DNA from: Duganella lactea
GTDB taxonomy: Bacteria; Pseudomonadota; Gammaproteobacteria; Burkholderiales; Burkholderiaceae_D
Direction: 5' to 3'
Assembly: GCF_009857505.1 (NCBI RefSeq)
Contig: NZ_WWCP01000020.1
Coordinates: 30,380 to 94,379 of the forward strand
Length of the DNA stretch: 64,000 nt
In this document: positions 1-9,236 of the stretch, in pieces
How positions within the stretch are numbered: position 1 is the first letter of the stretch
Layout of the letters: each line of letters begins with the position of its first letter
Notes under the pieces: model-generated
The model's input: only the letters and a program-made list of their open reading frames with translations
Told to the model about the DNA's origin: nothing
Databases searched by the model: none
Made by a program: the position numbers and the translations under genes

Positions 1-686
1 GCGGCGGCGAGTTCGATTACACCAGCGCCGGCGACGTCAAGGCGGGCATCGCCAAGGCCGGGGTTCGCGTCACGCCGGCCGCCGTGCAACGTCAGGCCAT
101 CAGTCGGCTGACCGACGCGCTGCGCGCCGAGTACCTGGCACTGCCGCCGAATGTGCTGGACGTGCTGACGCCGCCCGGGGTCGGCTATGAACGTAACCGC
201 GAGTACTTCCTGACCCGCATGGATTCGGTGGCCGACGCCTTGTCGATCACCGAAGCCGGCGCCGCGCAGACCCTTGGTTTCCTGCTGGACGCTGGGCGCC
301 TGAATCGTCTGGCCTGGCAGCACGCGCGCGACGCGCAGCAACCCGGCGTGCCGGAACTGCTGTCGCAACTGCTGGACAAGACCTGGAGGCGCGCCGCCAT
401 ACCGGCCAGTGTGACCGGTGGCGAAGCGGTGCAGTTGTCCGCCAACTGGGTGGTGCTGGACAGTGTTCTGGGCTTGCTGGGGACAGGCAAGTTGCATCCG
501 CAAGTGGCTGCCGAAGTGCGGCAATCGGCGGTCGAACTGGCGCAATGGCTGCAGAAAAATCCCGGCAAGGGCACCACGGCCGCCAGCCGTCAGCAAGCGG
601 CCTCGCACATCGTCGCCTACCTGAAAGACCCGCAAAGCGTTAAATTGCGTAGCGGCTGGCCCGTCCCACCCGGTGCGCCAATTTGA
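1..686 (+). CDS. C-terminal part of a probable zinc-dependent metalloprotease (DUF5117/DUF4953 type)
   Basis: The gene enters from the left edge; the reading frame starts at base 3 and runs to a TGA at 684-686, giving about 227 residues. The segment is helical and has no catalytic motif in view. Features such as ALPPNVLDVL, a GYERNRE stretch and LGFLLDAGRLNRLAWQHARD resemble the C-terminal region of large secreted zinc metalloproteases with DUF5117/DUF4953 domains, where the HExxH site lies far upstream and would be outside this window. The family assignment rests on remembered pattern and is moderate. The last codons are followed at once by the regulatory region of the ammonium transporter gene. 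Confidence 0.55.
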   Translation, partial: GGEFDYTSAGDVKAGIAKAGVRVTPAAVQRQAISRLTDALRAEYLALPPNVLDVLTPPGVGYERNREYFLTRMDSVADALSITEAGAAQTLGFLLDAGRLNRLAWQHARDAQQPGVPELLSQLLDKTWRRAAIPASVTGGEAVQLSANWVVLDSVLGLLGTGKLHPQVAAEVRQSAVELAQWLQKNPGKGTTAASRQQAASHIVAYLKDPQSVKLRSGWPVPPGAPI

Positions 687-694
687 TTCACCTT

Positions 695-737
695 GCACCA
701 AAACAATGCCTATATTTAGTGCGCACCGGGGAGGTGC
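695..737 (+). promoter_or_regulatory. Two tandem NtrC-type enhancer sites upstream of amtB
   Basis: The NtrC consensus is GCAC-N7-GTGC. A perfect match lies at 723-737 (GCAC 723-726, GTGC 734-737) inside a 7-bp inverted repeat (721-727 with 733-739). A 7-of-8 match (GCAC-N7-ATGC) lies at 695-709. Their centres are 28 bp apart, and the perfect site is about 93 bp upstream of the predicted start of transcription, a typical enhancer distance. The stem at 721-739 could also act as a weak terminator for the upstream gene. Confidence 0.7.
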
Positions 738-795
738 GCCATTTTTGCACTATTTGAAAATCTATTGAAATCAACCACTTAAAATTTGCACCAAA

Positions 796-812
796 TTGGA
801 ACGATTATTGCT
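796..812 (+). promoter_or_regulatory. Sigma-54 (RpoN) promoter of amtB
   Basis: TTGGAAC-N5-TTGC carries the invariant GG (798-799) and GC (810-811) exactly 12 bp apart, as needed for sigma-54. Transcription would start near 823, about 40 bases before the amtB start. With the NtrC-type sites upstream this predicts induction under nitrogen limitation. Confidence 0.72.
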
Positions 813-863
813 TCTCATATGAAACGTTCTTAATTTTTGCATTGTTTTGGGGAGTGATTTTTG

Positions 864-2066
864 ATGGATGCACACAAAGACGGCGCCAACGCGTTATTTA
901 TTCTGCTTGGCGCCATCATGATTCTGGCCATGCACGCTGGCTTCGCTTTCCTTGAGCTGGGCACTGTGCGCAAGAAAAACCAGGTCAACGCGCTGGTCAA
1001 GATTCTGGTCGACTTCGCGGTATCGACCATCGCGTATTTCTTTATTGGCTACAGCATTGCCTACGGCATCAATTTCTTTTCCTCGGCCGATGTGCTGGCT
1101 GACAAGAACGGTTACGAGCTGGTCAAGTTCTTCTTCCTGCTGACCTTTGCCGCCGCGATTCCGGCGATTATCTCCGGCGGCATCGCCGAGCGTGCGCGGT
1201 TTCACCCGCAGACCATTGCCACCGCCTTGCTGGTCGGTCTGGTGTATCCGTTTTTTGAAGGCATCGCCTGGAACGGCCGCTTTGGCATTCAGGACTGGCT
1301 GGCGCATACTTTCGGCGCCGCCTTCCATGACTTTGCCGGTTCGGTGGTGGTGCACGCGGTGGGCGGCTGGATCGCCTTGCCGGCGGTGCTGCTGCTGGGC
1401 GCGCGCCGTGGCCGCTACATGAAGAACGGTGGCGTCGCCGCCCATCCGCCATCGTCGATTCCTTTCCTGGCGCTGGGCGCATGGATTCTGACGGTCGGCT
1501 GGTTCGGCTTCAACGTCATGAGCGCGCAGTCGCTGGACAAGATGAACGGCCTGGTGGCCGTCAACTCGCTGATGGCCATGGTCGGCGGCACGCTGGTGGC
1601 GATCATGATGGGCAAGAACGACCCCGGCTTCGCCTACAACGGCCCGCTGGCCGGCCTGGTGGCGGTCTGCGCCGGCTCGGACCTGATGCACCCGCTGGGC
1701 GCGCTGGTCACCGGCGGCATCGCCGGCGCGGTGTTCGTCTGGATGTTCACGCTGGCGCAGAACAAATGGAAGATTGACGACGTGCTGGGCGTGTGGCCGC
1801 TACACGGTCTGTGTGGCGCCTGGGGCGGCATCGCCGCCGGCATCTTCGGTCACACGGAACTGGGCGGTGTTGGCGGCGTTTCGTTGCTGTCGCAGTTGGT
1901 CGGCACCGTGATGGGTGTGGCGACCGCGCTGATCGGCGGCTATGCGGTGTATGGCCTGTTGAAAGCCACCATGGGCCTGCGTCTCGACCCGGAAGAAGAA
2001 TTCCAGGGTGCCGACTTGTCGATCCACCGCATCAGCTCGACCCCGGAACGCGAGTCGAACTGGTAA
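864..2066 (+). CDS. amtB: Ammonium transporter Amt/MEP/Rh family
   Basis: This 400-residue polytopic inner-membrane protein conducts ammonia/ammonium into the cell. The twin pore histidines are visible at H164 (VVVHAVGG) and H314 (WPLHGLCGAWGG), along with the early AFLELGTVRKKN segment typical of the family. There is no cleavable signal peptide, so it is slightly shorter than signal-bearing AmtB proteins. The ATG at 864 was chosen over an in-frame TTG at 861 because GGGGAG at 849-854 is well spaced. No glnK/PII gene is adjacent, although PII normally gates this channel, so PII must be elsewhere. It ends three bases before the convergent XRE regulator. Regulation by NtrC/RpoN is inferred from the upstream sites. 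Confidence 0.93.
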   Translation: MDAHKDGANALFILLGAIMILAMHAGFAFLELGTVRKKNQVNALVKILVDFAVSTIAYFFIGYSIAYGINFFSSADVLADKNGYELVKFFFLLTFAAAIPAIISGGIAERARFHPQTIATALLVGLVYPFFEGIAWNGRFGIQDWLAHTFGAAFHDFAGSVVVHAVGGWIALPAVLLLGARRGRYMKNGGVAAHPPSSIPFLALGAWILTVGWFGFNVMSAQSLDKMNGLVAVNSLMAMVGGTLVAIMMGKNDPGFAYNGPLAGLVAVCAGSDLMHPLGALVTGGIAGAVFVWMFTLAQNKWKIDDVLGVWPLHGLCGAWGGIAAGIFGHTELGGVGGVSLLSQLVGTVMGVATALIGGYAVYGLLKATMGLRLDPEEEFQGADLSIHRISSTPERESNW

Positions 2067-2069
2067 AGC

Positions 2070-2645
2070 CTACCGGTGTATCACCACCATCAGCGCCTTC
2101 GCTTCTGCTTTGCCAAGATTGCGGATGATGTGCTGCTGGTCAGCTGGGTAGCGCGCGGTCGCGCCCAGCTTCACTTTCTTCTTGCTGCTGCCGACCTCCA
2201 GCTCGACCGAGCCGTGTAGCAGCGTCAAGTGCTCCTGCGCGCCGGGATCGTGGCCTTGCGAGGCCAGTTCGCCGCCCGGCGACAGCGTCAATTCATACCA
2301 TTCATATTTGCTGGCCAGTTCCAGCGGCCCGAGGATGCGCAGCACGTAGCCGGCGTGCAGACCGGGCAGGGTGGGCGTTTCGTGCGCCTCCACCACGCGG
2401 ATGGTTTCCGTTTCGCGCTCGGCCGTCGCCAGCAGTTCGCCGATTTGCACGCCCAGCGCGTTGGCCAGTCGCCAGGTGATGGCGATGGTCGGATTGGCCT
2501 TTTCGCGCTCTATTTGGGATAACATGGATTTGGAGACGCCGGCGATGCGCGACAGGTCTTCCAGCGTCAGGCCGCGAGCCAGACGCAGTCGTTGCAGGGC
2601 GGCGCCGACTTCCGGCGGGGCATTGTTTGGAGCGGGTGTTGTCAT
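2070..2645 (-). CDS. XRE-family transcriptional regulator with C-terminal cupin domain
   Basis: This 191-residue protein has an N-terminal helix-turn-helix at about residues 14-68 (LRLARGLTLEDLSRIAGVSK followed by MLSQIEREKANPTI) and a C-terminal cupin_2 domain at about 115-190 (LTLSPGG, GHDPGAQEHLTLLHGSVEL). Such XRE-cupin regulators typically bind a small metabolite in the cupin and control a neighbouring catabolic operon. It is transcribed divergently from kbl-tdh-sdaA across a 115-bp AT-rich gap holding a perfect palindrome. A role as repressor or activator of threonine/serine breakdown, and of itself, is inferred from position only. Confidence 0.85.
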   Translation of the reverse strand: MTTPAPNNAPPEVGAALQRLRLARGLTLEDLSRIAGVSKSMLSQIEREKANPTIAITWRLANALGVQIGELLATAERETETIRVVEAHETPTLPGLHAGYVLRILGPLELASKYEWYELTLSPGGELASQGHDPGAQEHLTLLHGSVELEVGSSKKKVKLGATARYPADQQHIIRNLGKAEAKALMVVIHR

Positions 2646-2692
2646 TGTTTTTCGGTTGCGGAGTTCATTGGATCGCTATAAAATTCAATATA

Positions 2693-2708
2693 TCGAATTT
2701 AAATTCGA
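2693..2708. promoter_or_regulatory. Perfect 16-bp palindrome, candidate operator between the XRE-cupin gene and kbl
   Basis: TCGAATTTAAATTCGA is fully self-complementary and lies midway in the divergent intergenic region. A further related CGAATTTCG sits just downstream at 2714-2722. Both core copies share CGAATTT. The position and symmetry fit the operator of the divergently transcribed XRE-cupin regulator; this is inference. Confidence 0.55.
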
Positions 2709-2760
2709 CATAACGAATTTCGCATAAGATAGTGAAATCGTATCACACACAAGGACCATC

Positions 2761-3966
2761 ATGAGCAATCATCAAGCACAAAGCACCTTCTACAGCGGTC
2801 TCCAGCAAACCCTGGAGCAACTGCGCGAACAAGGCTTGTACAAGCCGGAGCGCGTACTGGCGTCGCGTCAGGGCGCGGAAGTGGTGAGCGCGGATGGCCG
2901 CACGCTGATTAATATGTGCGCCAACAACTACCTCGGCCTGTCGGGCCAGGAGTGGGTGGCGCAGGCGTCGATCGACGCTACCGAAAAGTACGGCTACGGC
3001 CTGTCGTCGGTGCGCTTCATCTGCGGCACGCAGACCGTGCACAAACAGCTGGAGCAGGCGATTTCGCGTTTCCTCGGCACCGAGGATACCATTTTGTACG
3101 CGGCCGCCTTCGACGCCAACGGCGGCGTGTTCGAGCCGCTGTTCGACGAGAACGACGCCATCATCTCCGACGCCCTGAACCACGCGTCGATCATCGACGG
3201 CATCCGCCTGTGCAAGGCGGCGCGCTTCCGCTACGCCCACAATGACATGGCGGACCTGGAGAAACAGCTGCAAGCCGCCGCCGACAAGCGCCACAAGATC
3301 ATCGTCACGGATGGCGTGTTCTCGATGGATGGCACCATCGCGCAACTGGACAAGATCGTGGAACTGGCTGAGAAGTACGGCGCGCTGGTGATGATCGACG
3401 AGTGCCACGCCTCCGGCTTCATGGGCAAGACCGGGCGCGGCACGCACGAGCACCACAACGTGGTCGGCAAGATCGACATCATCACCGGCACGCTGGGCAA
3501 GGCGCTGGGCGGCGCCATGGGCGGCTTCACCTCCGGCCGCAAGGAGGTGATCGAGATGCTGCGCCAGAAATCGCGCCCCTATCTGTTCTCAAACACGTTG
3601 GCGCCGTCGATTGCCGGCGCCTCGCTGGCGGTGCTGGAGCGGCTGTCGTCGTCGACCGAGCTGCGCGACCGCCTGCACGAAAACACCGCCTACTTCCGCA
3701 AGGAGATCGAGCGGCTCGGCTTCACCATCAAGCCGGGTACGCACCCGGTGGTTCCTGTCATGTTGTTCGACGCGCCCGTGGCGCAGAAATTCGCCGCCCG
3801 CATGTATGAGCTGGGCGTGCTGCTGAGCGGCTTTTTCTACCCGGTGGTCCCGATGGGGCAGGCGCGCGTGCGGGTGCAATTGTCGGCGGCGCATACCCGC
3901 GAGCAGCTGGACACCGTATTGAAGGCCTTCGGGCAGGCCGGTCACGAGCTGGGCCTGCTCAAGTAA
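2761..3966 (+). CDS. kbl: Glycine C-acetyltransferase (2-amino-3-ketobutyrate CoA ligase)
   Basis: A 401-residue PLP enzyme that cleaves 2-amino-3-ketobutyrate with CoA to glycine and acetyl-CoA, the second step of threonine breakdown. The PLP lysine is K247 in TGTLGKALGG, and DECHASGFMG holds the cofactor-ring aspartate. Length and motifs match E. coli Kbl (about 398 residues). AAGGA a few bases before the ATG supports the start. The next gene supplies its substrate (threonine dehydrogenase), 21 bp downstream, so the two form one operon. Confidence 0.95.
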   Translation: MSNHQAQSTFYSGLQQTLEQLREQGLYKPERVLASRQGAEVVSADGRTLINMCANNYLGLSGQEWVAQASIDATEKYGYGLSSVRFICGTQTVHKQLEQAISRFLGTEDTILYAAAFDANGGVFEPLFDENDAIISDALNHASIIDGIRLCKAARFRYAHNDMADLEKQLQAAADKRHKIIVTDGVFSMDGTIAQLDKIVELAEKYGALVMIDECHASGFMGKTGRGTHEHHNVVGKIDIITGTLGKALGGAMGGFTSGRKEVIEMLRQKSRPYLFSNTLAPSIAGASLAVLERLSSSTELRDRLHENTAYFRKEIERLGFTIKPGTHPVVPVMLFDAPVAQKFAARMYELGVLLSGFFYPVVPMGQARVRVQLSAAHTREQLDTVLKAFGQAGHELGLLK

Positions 3967-3987
3967 TCATCGTCAGGACACAATCAA

Positions 3988-4956
3988 ATGACTCAGCAAA
4001 AAATTCTCGTCATCGGCGCCAATGGCCAGATCGGCAGCGAACTGGTGGAAGCCTTGGCGGCGCAGCATGGCGCGCAGAACGTCATCGCCAGCGATGTCAG
4101 CCCGACCAATCTGTACAACGCGGCGCGCTACACCACGCTGAACGTGCTCGATAAGCAAACTCTGTCCGAGTTGGTCGCATCGGAAGGCGTGACCCAGATC
4201 TACCAGCTGGCGGCGATGTTGTCGGCCACCGGCGAGGCGGCGCCGCTGAAGGCGTGGACGCTGAATATGGACGGCCTGCTGAACATTCTGGAGGTGGCGC
4301 GCGAGCGCGGCGTGATCGGCAAACCGCTGAAAGTCTTCTGGCCGTCGTCGATCGCCGCCTTCGGCCCGAACACGCCGCAAGCCGATACGCCGCAGCTCAC
4401 CGTGATGGACCCGACCACCATCTACGGCATCAGCAAACTGGCCGGCGAGCGGCTTTGCGAGTATTACTTCCTGAAGTACGGCGTCGACGTGCGGTCGATC
4501 CGCTATCCGGGCATCATCAGCTTCAAGTCGCCACCTGGCGGCGGCACCACCGACTACGCCATCGCCATCTTCCATTCGGCGCTGCGCGGCGAGCGTTATG
4601 AATGCTTCCTTGGCCCGCAAACCACGCTGCCGATGATCTACATGCCGGATGCGATACGCGCCACCATCGAATTGATGGACGCGCCGGCGGAGCTGGTGAA
4701 AGTGCGCTCCTCCTACAACGTGGCTGGCGTGTCGTTCAATCCGGAGCAACTGGCGGCGGCCATCACCCGCAAACTGCCGGACTTCAAAATCGCCTACAAG
4801 CCCGATAGCCGCCAGGCCATCGCCGACTCCTGGCCGCAAAGCCTGGACGACAGCACCGCCAGCGCCGACTGGGGCTGGAAAGCGCGCATCGGCATCGATG
4901 AAATGGTCGACAGCATGCTGGCAAATATCAACGTCAACCTGGGGAAAGCCGCCTGA
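3988..4956 (+). CDS. tdh: L-threonine 3-dehydrogenase, extended SDR (NAD-epimerase-like) type
   Basis: A 322-residue Rossmann protein oxidising L-threonine to 2-amino-3-ketobutyrate with NAD+. The glycine motif GANGQIG is at residues 10-16 and the catalytic YxxxK is Y146/K150 (YGISK). The PGGGTTDYA segment is characteristic of the short-chain threonine dehydrogenase family known from Flavobacterium and animals, and is unrelated to the zinc-dependent Tdh of E. coli. It lies between kbl and sdaA, and its stop shares one base with the next start (TGATG). Confidence 0.9.
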   Translation: MTQQKILVIGANGQIGSELVEALAAQHGAQNVIASDVSPTNLYNAARYTTLNVLDKQTLSELVASEGVTQIYQLAAMLSATGEAAPLKAWTLNMDGLLNILEVARERGVIGKPLKVFWPSSIAAFGPNTPQADTPQLTVMDPTTIYGISKLAGERLCEYYFLKYGVDVRSIRYPGIISFKSPPGGGTTDYAIAIFHSALRGERYECFLGPQTTLPMIYMPDAIRATIELMDAPAELVKVRSSYNVAGVSFNPEQLAAAITRKLPDFKIAYKPDSRQAIADSWPQSLDDSTASADWGWKARIGIDEMVDSMLANINVNLGKAA

Positions 4957-6332
4957 TGGACATGAGCGTTTTCGATCTGTTCAAGATCGGCATCGGGCCA
5001 TCGAGCTCGCACACGGTGGGCCCGATGGTGGCGGCGCGCCGCTTCCTGCTGGATAACGCGCCGCTGGACAATGTCGCCGAGGTCAAGGCCGAGCTGTATG
5101 GCTCGCTGGCGCTGACCGGCATCGGCCACGCCACCGACAAAGCGGTGCTGCTTGGCCTGATGGGCGAAACGCCGCAAGACGTCAGCCCCACGCAGGTCGA
5201 TGCGCAACTGGCGGCCGCCGAAGCCGCCGGCCAGCTCGCGCTGCTCGGCAAGCATGCGGTGCCGTTCAAGCGCGCCACGCATCTTATCTTCCACATGGCC
5301 GAGTCGTTGCCCGATCACCCGAACGGCATGCGCTTCACGCTGACCCGCAAGGATGGCGGCAGCGTCTCCAAGGTCTACTACTCGGTGGGCGGCGGCTTTA
5401 TCCGCGAAGAGGGCGAGGCCGCCGCCGCCGTGGCGTCGGTGGCCGTGCCGTACCCGTTCGGCACCATGGACGAACTGTTGGCGCACGGCGTGCGCAGCGG
5501 CCTGACCATCCCGCAGATGTTGCGCGCGAACGAATGCGCGCGCATCGGCGACGAAGAGCTGAACGCCGGTCTGGATAAAATCTGGCGCGTCATGCGTGAC
5601 TGCATCGCTCACGGCCTTGAAACGCCGGGCCAACTGCCGGGTGGTTTGAACGTCAAGCGCCGCGCCGCCAGGCTGTGGACGCAGGCGCAAGGCAGCGCCG
5701 GCAGTCCCAATAGCCTGCCGCATGACGCACTGCATCAGGTCAGCCTGTATGCGATGGCGGTCAACGAGGAAAACGCCGCCGGCGGCCGCGTGGTGACAGC
5801 GCCGACCAACGGCGCGGCCGGCATCATCCCCGCCGTGCTGCGCTACTACGCCGAGGACTGCAAGCCTAGCGATCCGGCCACCGGCGTGCGCAACTTCATG
5901 CTGACCGCCGCCGCGATCGGCATGCTGTGCAAGCGGAATGCGTCGATTTCCGGCGCAGAAATCGGTTGCCAGGGCGAAGTGGGCGTGGCCTGTGCCATGG
6001 CGGCGGCCGGCCTGGTGGCGGCGCTGGGAGGCAGCAATGGCCAGATCGAGAACGCCGCCGAAATCGGCATCGAGCACCATCTGGGCATGACCTGTGATCC
6101 CATCGGAGGGCTGGTGCAGATTCCCTGCATTGAGCGTAACGGCATGGGCGCGGTCAAGGCCATCACGGCCGCCTCGCTTGCGCTAAAGGGCGATGGCACG
6201 CACTTCGTCAGCCTTGATGAAGTGATTGAAACCATGCGCCAGACCGGCGCCGACATGCAGGCCAAGTACAAAGAGACCTCGCTCGGCGGCCTGGCGATTC
6301 ACGTCATCACCGTCAATCACGCGGCTTGCTGA
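4956..6332 (+). CDS. sdaA: L-serine ammonia-lyase (serine dehydratase), single-chain iron-sulfur type
   Basis: A 458-residue enzyme deaminating L-serine to pyruvate. The N-terminal beta domain begins [18 protein letters not shown]; the alpha domain follows from about residue 180. Three cysteines, C338, C380 and C391, are spaced like the 4Fe-4S ligands of the Legionella enzyme. The chain ends in a cysteine, C458, matching the tail-in-mouth C-terminus known there. GGGGAAAG at 4941-4948 precedes the ATG, which overlaps the tdh stop. The operon would send threonine to glycine plus acetyl-CoA and serine to pyruvate. Confidence 0.94.
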   Translation: MDMSVFDLFKIGIGPSSSHTVGPMVAARRFLLDNAPLDNVAEVKAELYGSLALTGIGHATDKAVLLGLMGETPQDVSPTQVDAQLAAAEAAGQLALLGKHAVPFKRATHLIFHMAESLPDHPNGMRFTLTRKDGGSVSKVYYSVGGGFIREEGEAAAAVASVAVPYPFGTMDELLAHGVRSGLTIPQMLRANECARIGDEELNAGLDKIWRVMRDCIAHGLETPGQLPGGLNVKRRAARLWTQAQGSAGSPNSLPHDALHQVSLYAMAVNEENAAGGRVVTAPTNGAAGIIPAVLRYYAEDCKPSDPATGVRNFMLTAAAIGMLCKRNASISGAEIGCQGEVGVACAMAAAGLVAALGGSNGQIENAAEIGIEHHLGMTCDPIGGLVQIPCIERNGMGAVKAITAASLALKGDGTHFVSLDEVIETMRQTGADMQAKYKETSLGGLAIHVITVNHAAC

Positions 6333-6347
6333 CGGCAATCGATCGCG

Positions 6348-9083
6348 TCAACGGCTTTCGTTTTCGAGCAGGGCGCGGAAGTTGTCGGCGGGGAGCGGCT
6401 TGCTGAAGTGGTAGCCCTGCATTTCGTCGCAATGCTGCTCGCGCAGGAATTCCAGCTGCTCGATCGTCTCCACCCCTTCGGCAATGGTGGTCAGCCCCAG
6501 GCTGCGCGCCATGTTGATGATGGCGCTGACGATGGCCTTGTCCTCGGCGTCGGTGCTGATGTCGCGCACGAACGACTGATCGATCTTCAGTTTGTAGACC
6601 TTGAATTTCTTCAGCTGGCTCAACGACGAGAAGCCGGTGCCGAAATCGTCGATCGACATGCGGATGCCGCGATCGTGCAACTGGTTCATGGTGGTGATGG
6701 CGCCTTGCGGGTCCTGTAGCGCCACGCCTTCCGTCAGTTCCAGTTCCAGATATTCCGGCGGCAGGCCTTCTTCGTACAGAATCTGCGCGACATGCGAGGG
6801 CAGGTCGGCGGTGCGGAACTGGATCGCCGACAGGTTCACCGCCATCACCAGCGGCGGCAGGCCGGCGTCCAGCCAAGCGCGCGCCTGACGCACCGCCTGG
6901 CGCAGCACCCAGTCGCCGATCTGGATAATCAAGCCGCTTTCCTCGGCGGCCGGGATAAACTCGGTCGGCGACACCGCGCCCAGCTCCGGCGTGCTCCAGC
7001 GCAGTAGCGCCTCGGCGCCGATGATGCGGCCCGTCGTCAGCGATACCTGCGGCTGATACATCACATGCATCTGCTCGCGCTCCAGCGCGTAGCGCAGTGC
7101 ATTGACCACCCGCAGGTGACGCGCCGCGCGCTGCTGCATGGCGGCGGTGAAGAAGCGGAAGTCGTGCCGGCCGGCGCGTTTCACCTGGTACATGGCCGCA
7201 TCCGCGCGTTGCAGCAGCGTTTCGATATCGTGACCGTCGTCCGGATACATGGCGATGCCGATCGAGGCGGTGACCTTCAGATCGTGTTTGCCGACGGTGT
7301 AGGCGCGGCCGGTCATGTCCAGCAGCTTGCGGGCGACGTCGCTCGCTTCGCCGCTGCCGACATTGCGCAGCACGAAGATGAATTCGTCGCCGCCGAGACG
7401 GGCCACCACGTCGCCTTCGCGGATGCAGCTGGCCAGGCGCAGCGCCAGTTCGGACAGCAGCGCGTCGCCGACCGTGTGGCCGAGCGAGTCGTTGATGTCC
7501 TTGAAGTGGTCGAGGTCCAGCATCATCAGCGCCATCGGCATGCGGTGGATGCGCGCTTGTTCCAGCAACTGGCGCGTGCGCTCATGCAGCTGCGAGCGGT
7601 TCGGCAGACCGGTCAGCACATCGTAGTGCGCCAGGTATTGCACCCGCTGGTCGGCCTGCAGACGCACCGCCTCGCGGTCGAAATTCTTCAGCGCGAATTC
7701 GATATCGAGCGTCATCTCCAGCAGCAGCTCGCGTACTTCGTGGTCGAAGGCGTTGAGGGTGCCGGAGTAGGGCGCGAAGAAGCCGATGATTTCGCCGTCG
7801 CGTCGCAGTGGTATCGCCGCCGACGACGCCCAGCCATAGCGCACGCCGTGCGCGTGCCAGTGGGCCGTCTCCGGCGCGTGCTGGTAATCCTGGCACCAGT
7901 AAGGCTGGCCGCCGCGGTAGGACAGGCCGATCGGCCCACGTCCTTCCGGCGTGTCCGGGTCGAGCGACACCTCCAGCTGTTCCAGATATTCGACGCCGGC
8001 ACCGAACGAGGCGGCGACGTCGATCCGGCCTTGTTCCTTGTCGATCAGGCCGATCCACGCCATCGCCATGCCGCCGTGGCTGACCACATCGCGGCAGATG
8101 CGCTCAAACAGTTCGGACTCGCTGCGACTGCGCACGATCGCCTGGTTGCACTGACTGAGCGCCGAATACAGCCGGCTGACGCGCTGGATGCGCTCCAAAG
8201 CCTCGCTCCGCTCGCCGTCCAGCCGCATCAGGCTTTGCTGGGTGTGCGCCAGCCAGCCCCACACGCTGTCGCGCGCCTCGTCCGACACGGCCAGCGGCGT
8301 GGTGAAGTCGCCGCGCCCGAGTTTCTCCATGCCGGCGCGCAGCTGGGCGACCGAGCAGCCCAGCGCCGCGTCCAGCCGGCGCTTGGCGCGCCACACCAGC
8401 AGCACCAGCCCGATGGCGCTGAACATGAAGGCAAAGCGCGCCAGGTTGGCGTCCAGCGCCGTGGCTTCCACCAGCAGGCGTGTGCGGTGATCGACGCTGT
8501 CGCTGACGGCGCCGATCGGCCGCATGATGTCGGCCTTGACGCGGTGATAGGCGGCGTCGTGCAGCATTGCGGTGGCGGCGCCGACGTCGCCTTGCGCGCG
8601 CAGGTCCATGGCGCTGTTATCCAGCCCCACCAGCTTGTCCGATTCGTTCTTGGCGGCCGCCAGCAGCGCCAGTTCCTCCGGCGTGAAATGGGCTTCGCGG
8701 ATCAGTTCCATCAGCGGCGCCGCGCGTTGGACGCCGCGCGGGCGTTGTCCGTTGGCCAGCACCACGTCCCAGTAGACGTTTTCATAATTCAGCGGGCGCG
8801 GGGCCTGGCCGTCGCGGATGGCGACGATTTCCTGATAGTGCTTGCGGTATTGCGCGTCACCGGTGGCCACGTAGGTGCGGGCCATGCGGGTCAGGTCATC
8901 CGAGGACTGGCGCAGTTCGTCGACCAGGTTGTGCGAGTTGAAACGCAGCTGATTGGCATGGTCGATACGTTTTTCGGTCCAGACATAGAACATGAAGGTT
9001 GCCCCCACCAGTAGCAATGTGCCAAAGCAGGCCCACAGATAACTGACGAATTGAGGCGGGGACGACGTGACGGACGACTTCAT
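6348..9083 (-). CDS. Membrane-bound GAF-GGDEF-EAL protein (c-di-GMP turnover)
   Basis: A 911-residue sensor with a membrane segment at about 15-34, a periplasmic region, a second segment at about 216-231, and a HAMP-like linker. A GAF domain covers about 300-465, GGDEF about 480-640 and EAL about 655-905. The active site GGDEF is intact at 564-568 and the inhibitory site REGD at 555-558 lies five residues upstream. EAL is intact at 691-693, with later motifs LELTEG, IDDFGTGF, KIDQSFV and AEGVET. Both cyclase and phosphodiesterase activities are therefore possible; which dominates cannot be told from sequence. It converges on sdaA and its start faces thrC. Confidence 0.93.
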   Translation of the reverse strand: MKSSVTSSPPQFVSYLWACFGTLLLVGATFMFYVWTEKRIDHANQLRFNSHNLVDELRQSSDDLTRMARTYVATGDAQYRKHYQEIVAIRDGQAPRPLNYENVYWDVVLANGQRPRGVQRAAPLMELIREAHFTPEELALLAAAKNESDKLVGLDNSAMDLRAQGDVGAATAMLHDAAYHRVKADIMRPIGAVSDSVDHRTRLLVEATALDANLARFAFMFSAIGLVLLVWRAKRRLDAALGCSVAQLRAGMEKLGRGDFTTPLAVSDEARDSVWGWLAHTQQSLMRLDGERSEALERIQRVSRLYSALSQCNQAIVRSRSESELFERICRDVVSHGGMAMAWIGLIDKEQGRIDVAASFGAGVEYLEQLEVSLDPDTPEGRGPIGLSYRGGQPYWCQDYQHAPETAHWHAHGVRYGWASSAAIPLRRDGEIIGFFAPYSGTLNAFDHEVRELLLEMTLDIEFALKNFDREAVRLQADQRVQYLAHYDVLTGLPNRSQLHERTRQLLEQARIHRMPMALMMLDLDHFKDINDSLGHTVGDALLSELALRLASCIREGDVVARLGGDEFIFVLRNVGSGEASDVARKLLDMTGRAYTVGKHDLKVTASIGIAMYPDDGHDIETLLQRADAAMYQVKRAGRHDFRFFTAAMQQRAARHLRVVNALRYALEREQMHVMYQPQVSLTTGRIIGAEALLRWSTPELGAVSPTEFIPAAEESGLIIQIGDWVLRQAVRQARAWLDAGLPPLVMAVNLSAIQFRTADLPSHVAQILYEEGLPPEYLELELTEGVALQDPQGAITTMNQLHDRGIRMSIDDFGTGFSSLSQLKKFKVYKLKIDQSFVRDISTDAEDKAIVSAIINMARSLGLTTIAEGVETIEQLEFLREQHCDEMQGYHFSKPLPADNFRALLENESR

Positions 9084-9156
9084 GTTGATAGACGGCGATA
9101 CTGTGAAGTTTGACAGTATAGGGCATCATAAGGCATGACCTTAAAACAACGTACAT

Positions 9157-9186
9157 TTCACGGGAACGCCCGAGGCGCACTATAAT
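9157..9186 (+). promoter_or_regulatory. Probable sigma-70 promoter of thrC
   Basis: A perfect -10 hexamer TATAAT lies at 9181-9186, about 50 bp before the thrC ATG. The -35 is weak (TTCACG at 9157-9162, 18-bp spacer). It is the only good promoter-like element in the gap between the divergent GGDEF-EAL gene and thrC. Confidence 0.5.
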
Positions 9187-9236
9187 AACCCCTCGCCTTT
9201 GAACCGTCCTGCAGCTCAACTGGAATTTTCTCATTT

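Noticed and set aside
7065..9014. 649-codon open frame antisense to the GGDEF-EAL gene
   Set aside because: Composition-driven shadow with no recognisable domain; the GGDEF-EAL protein on the other strand is intact.
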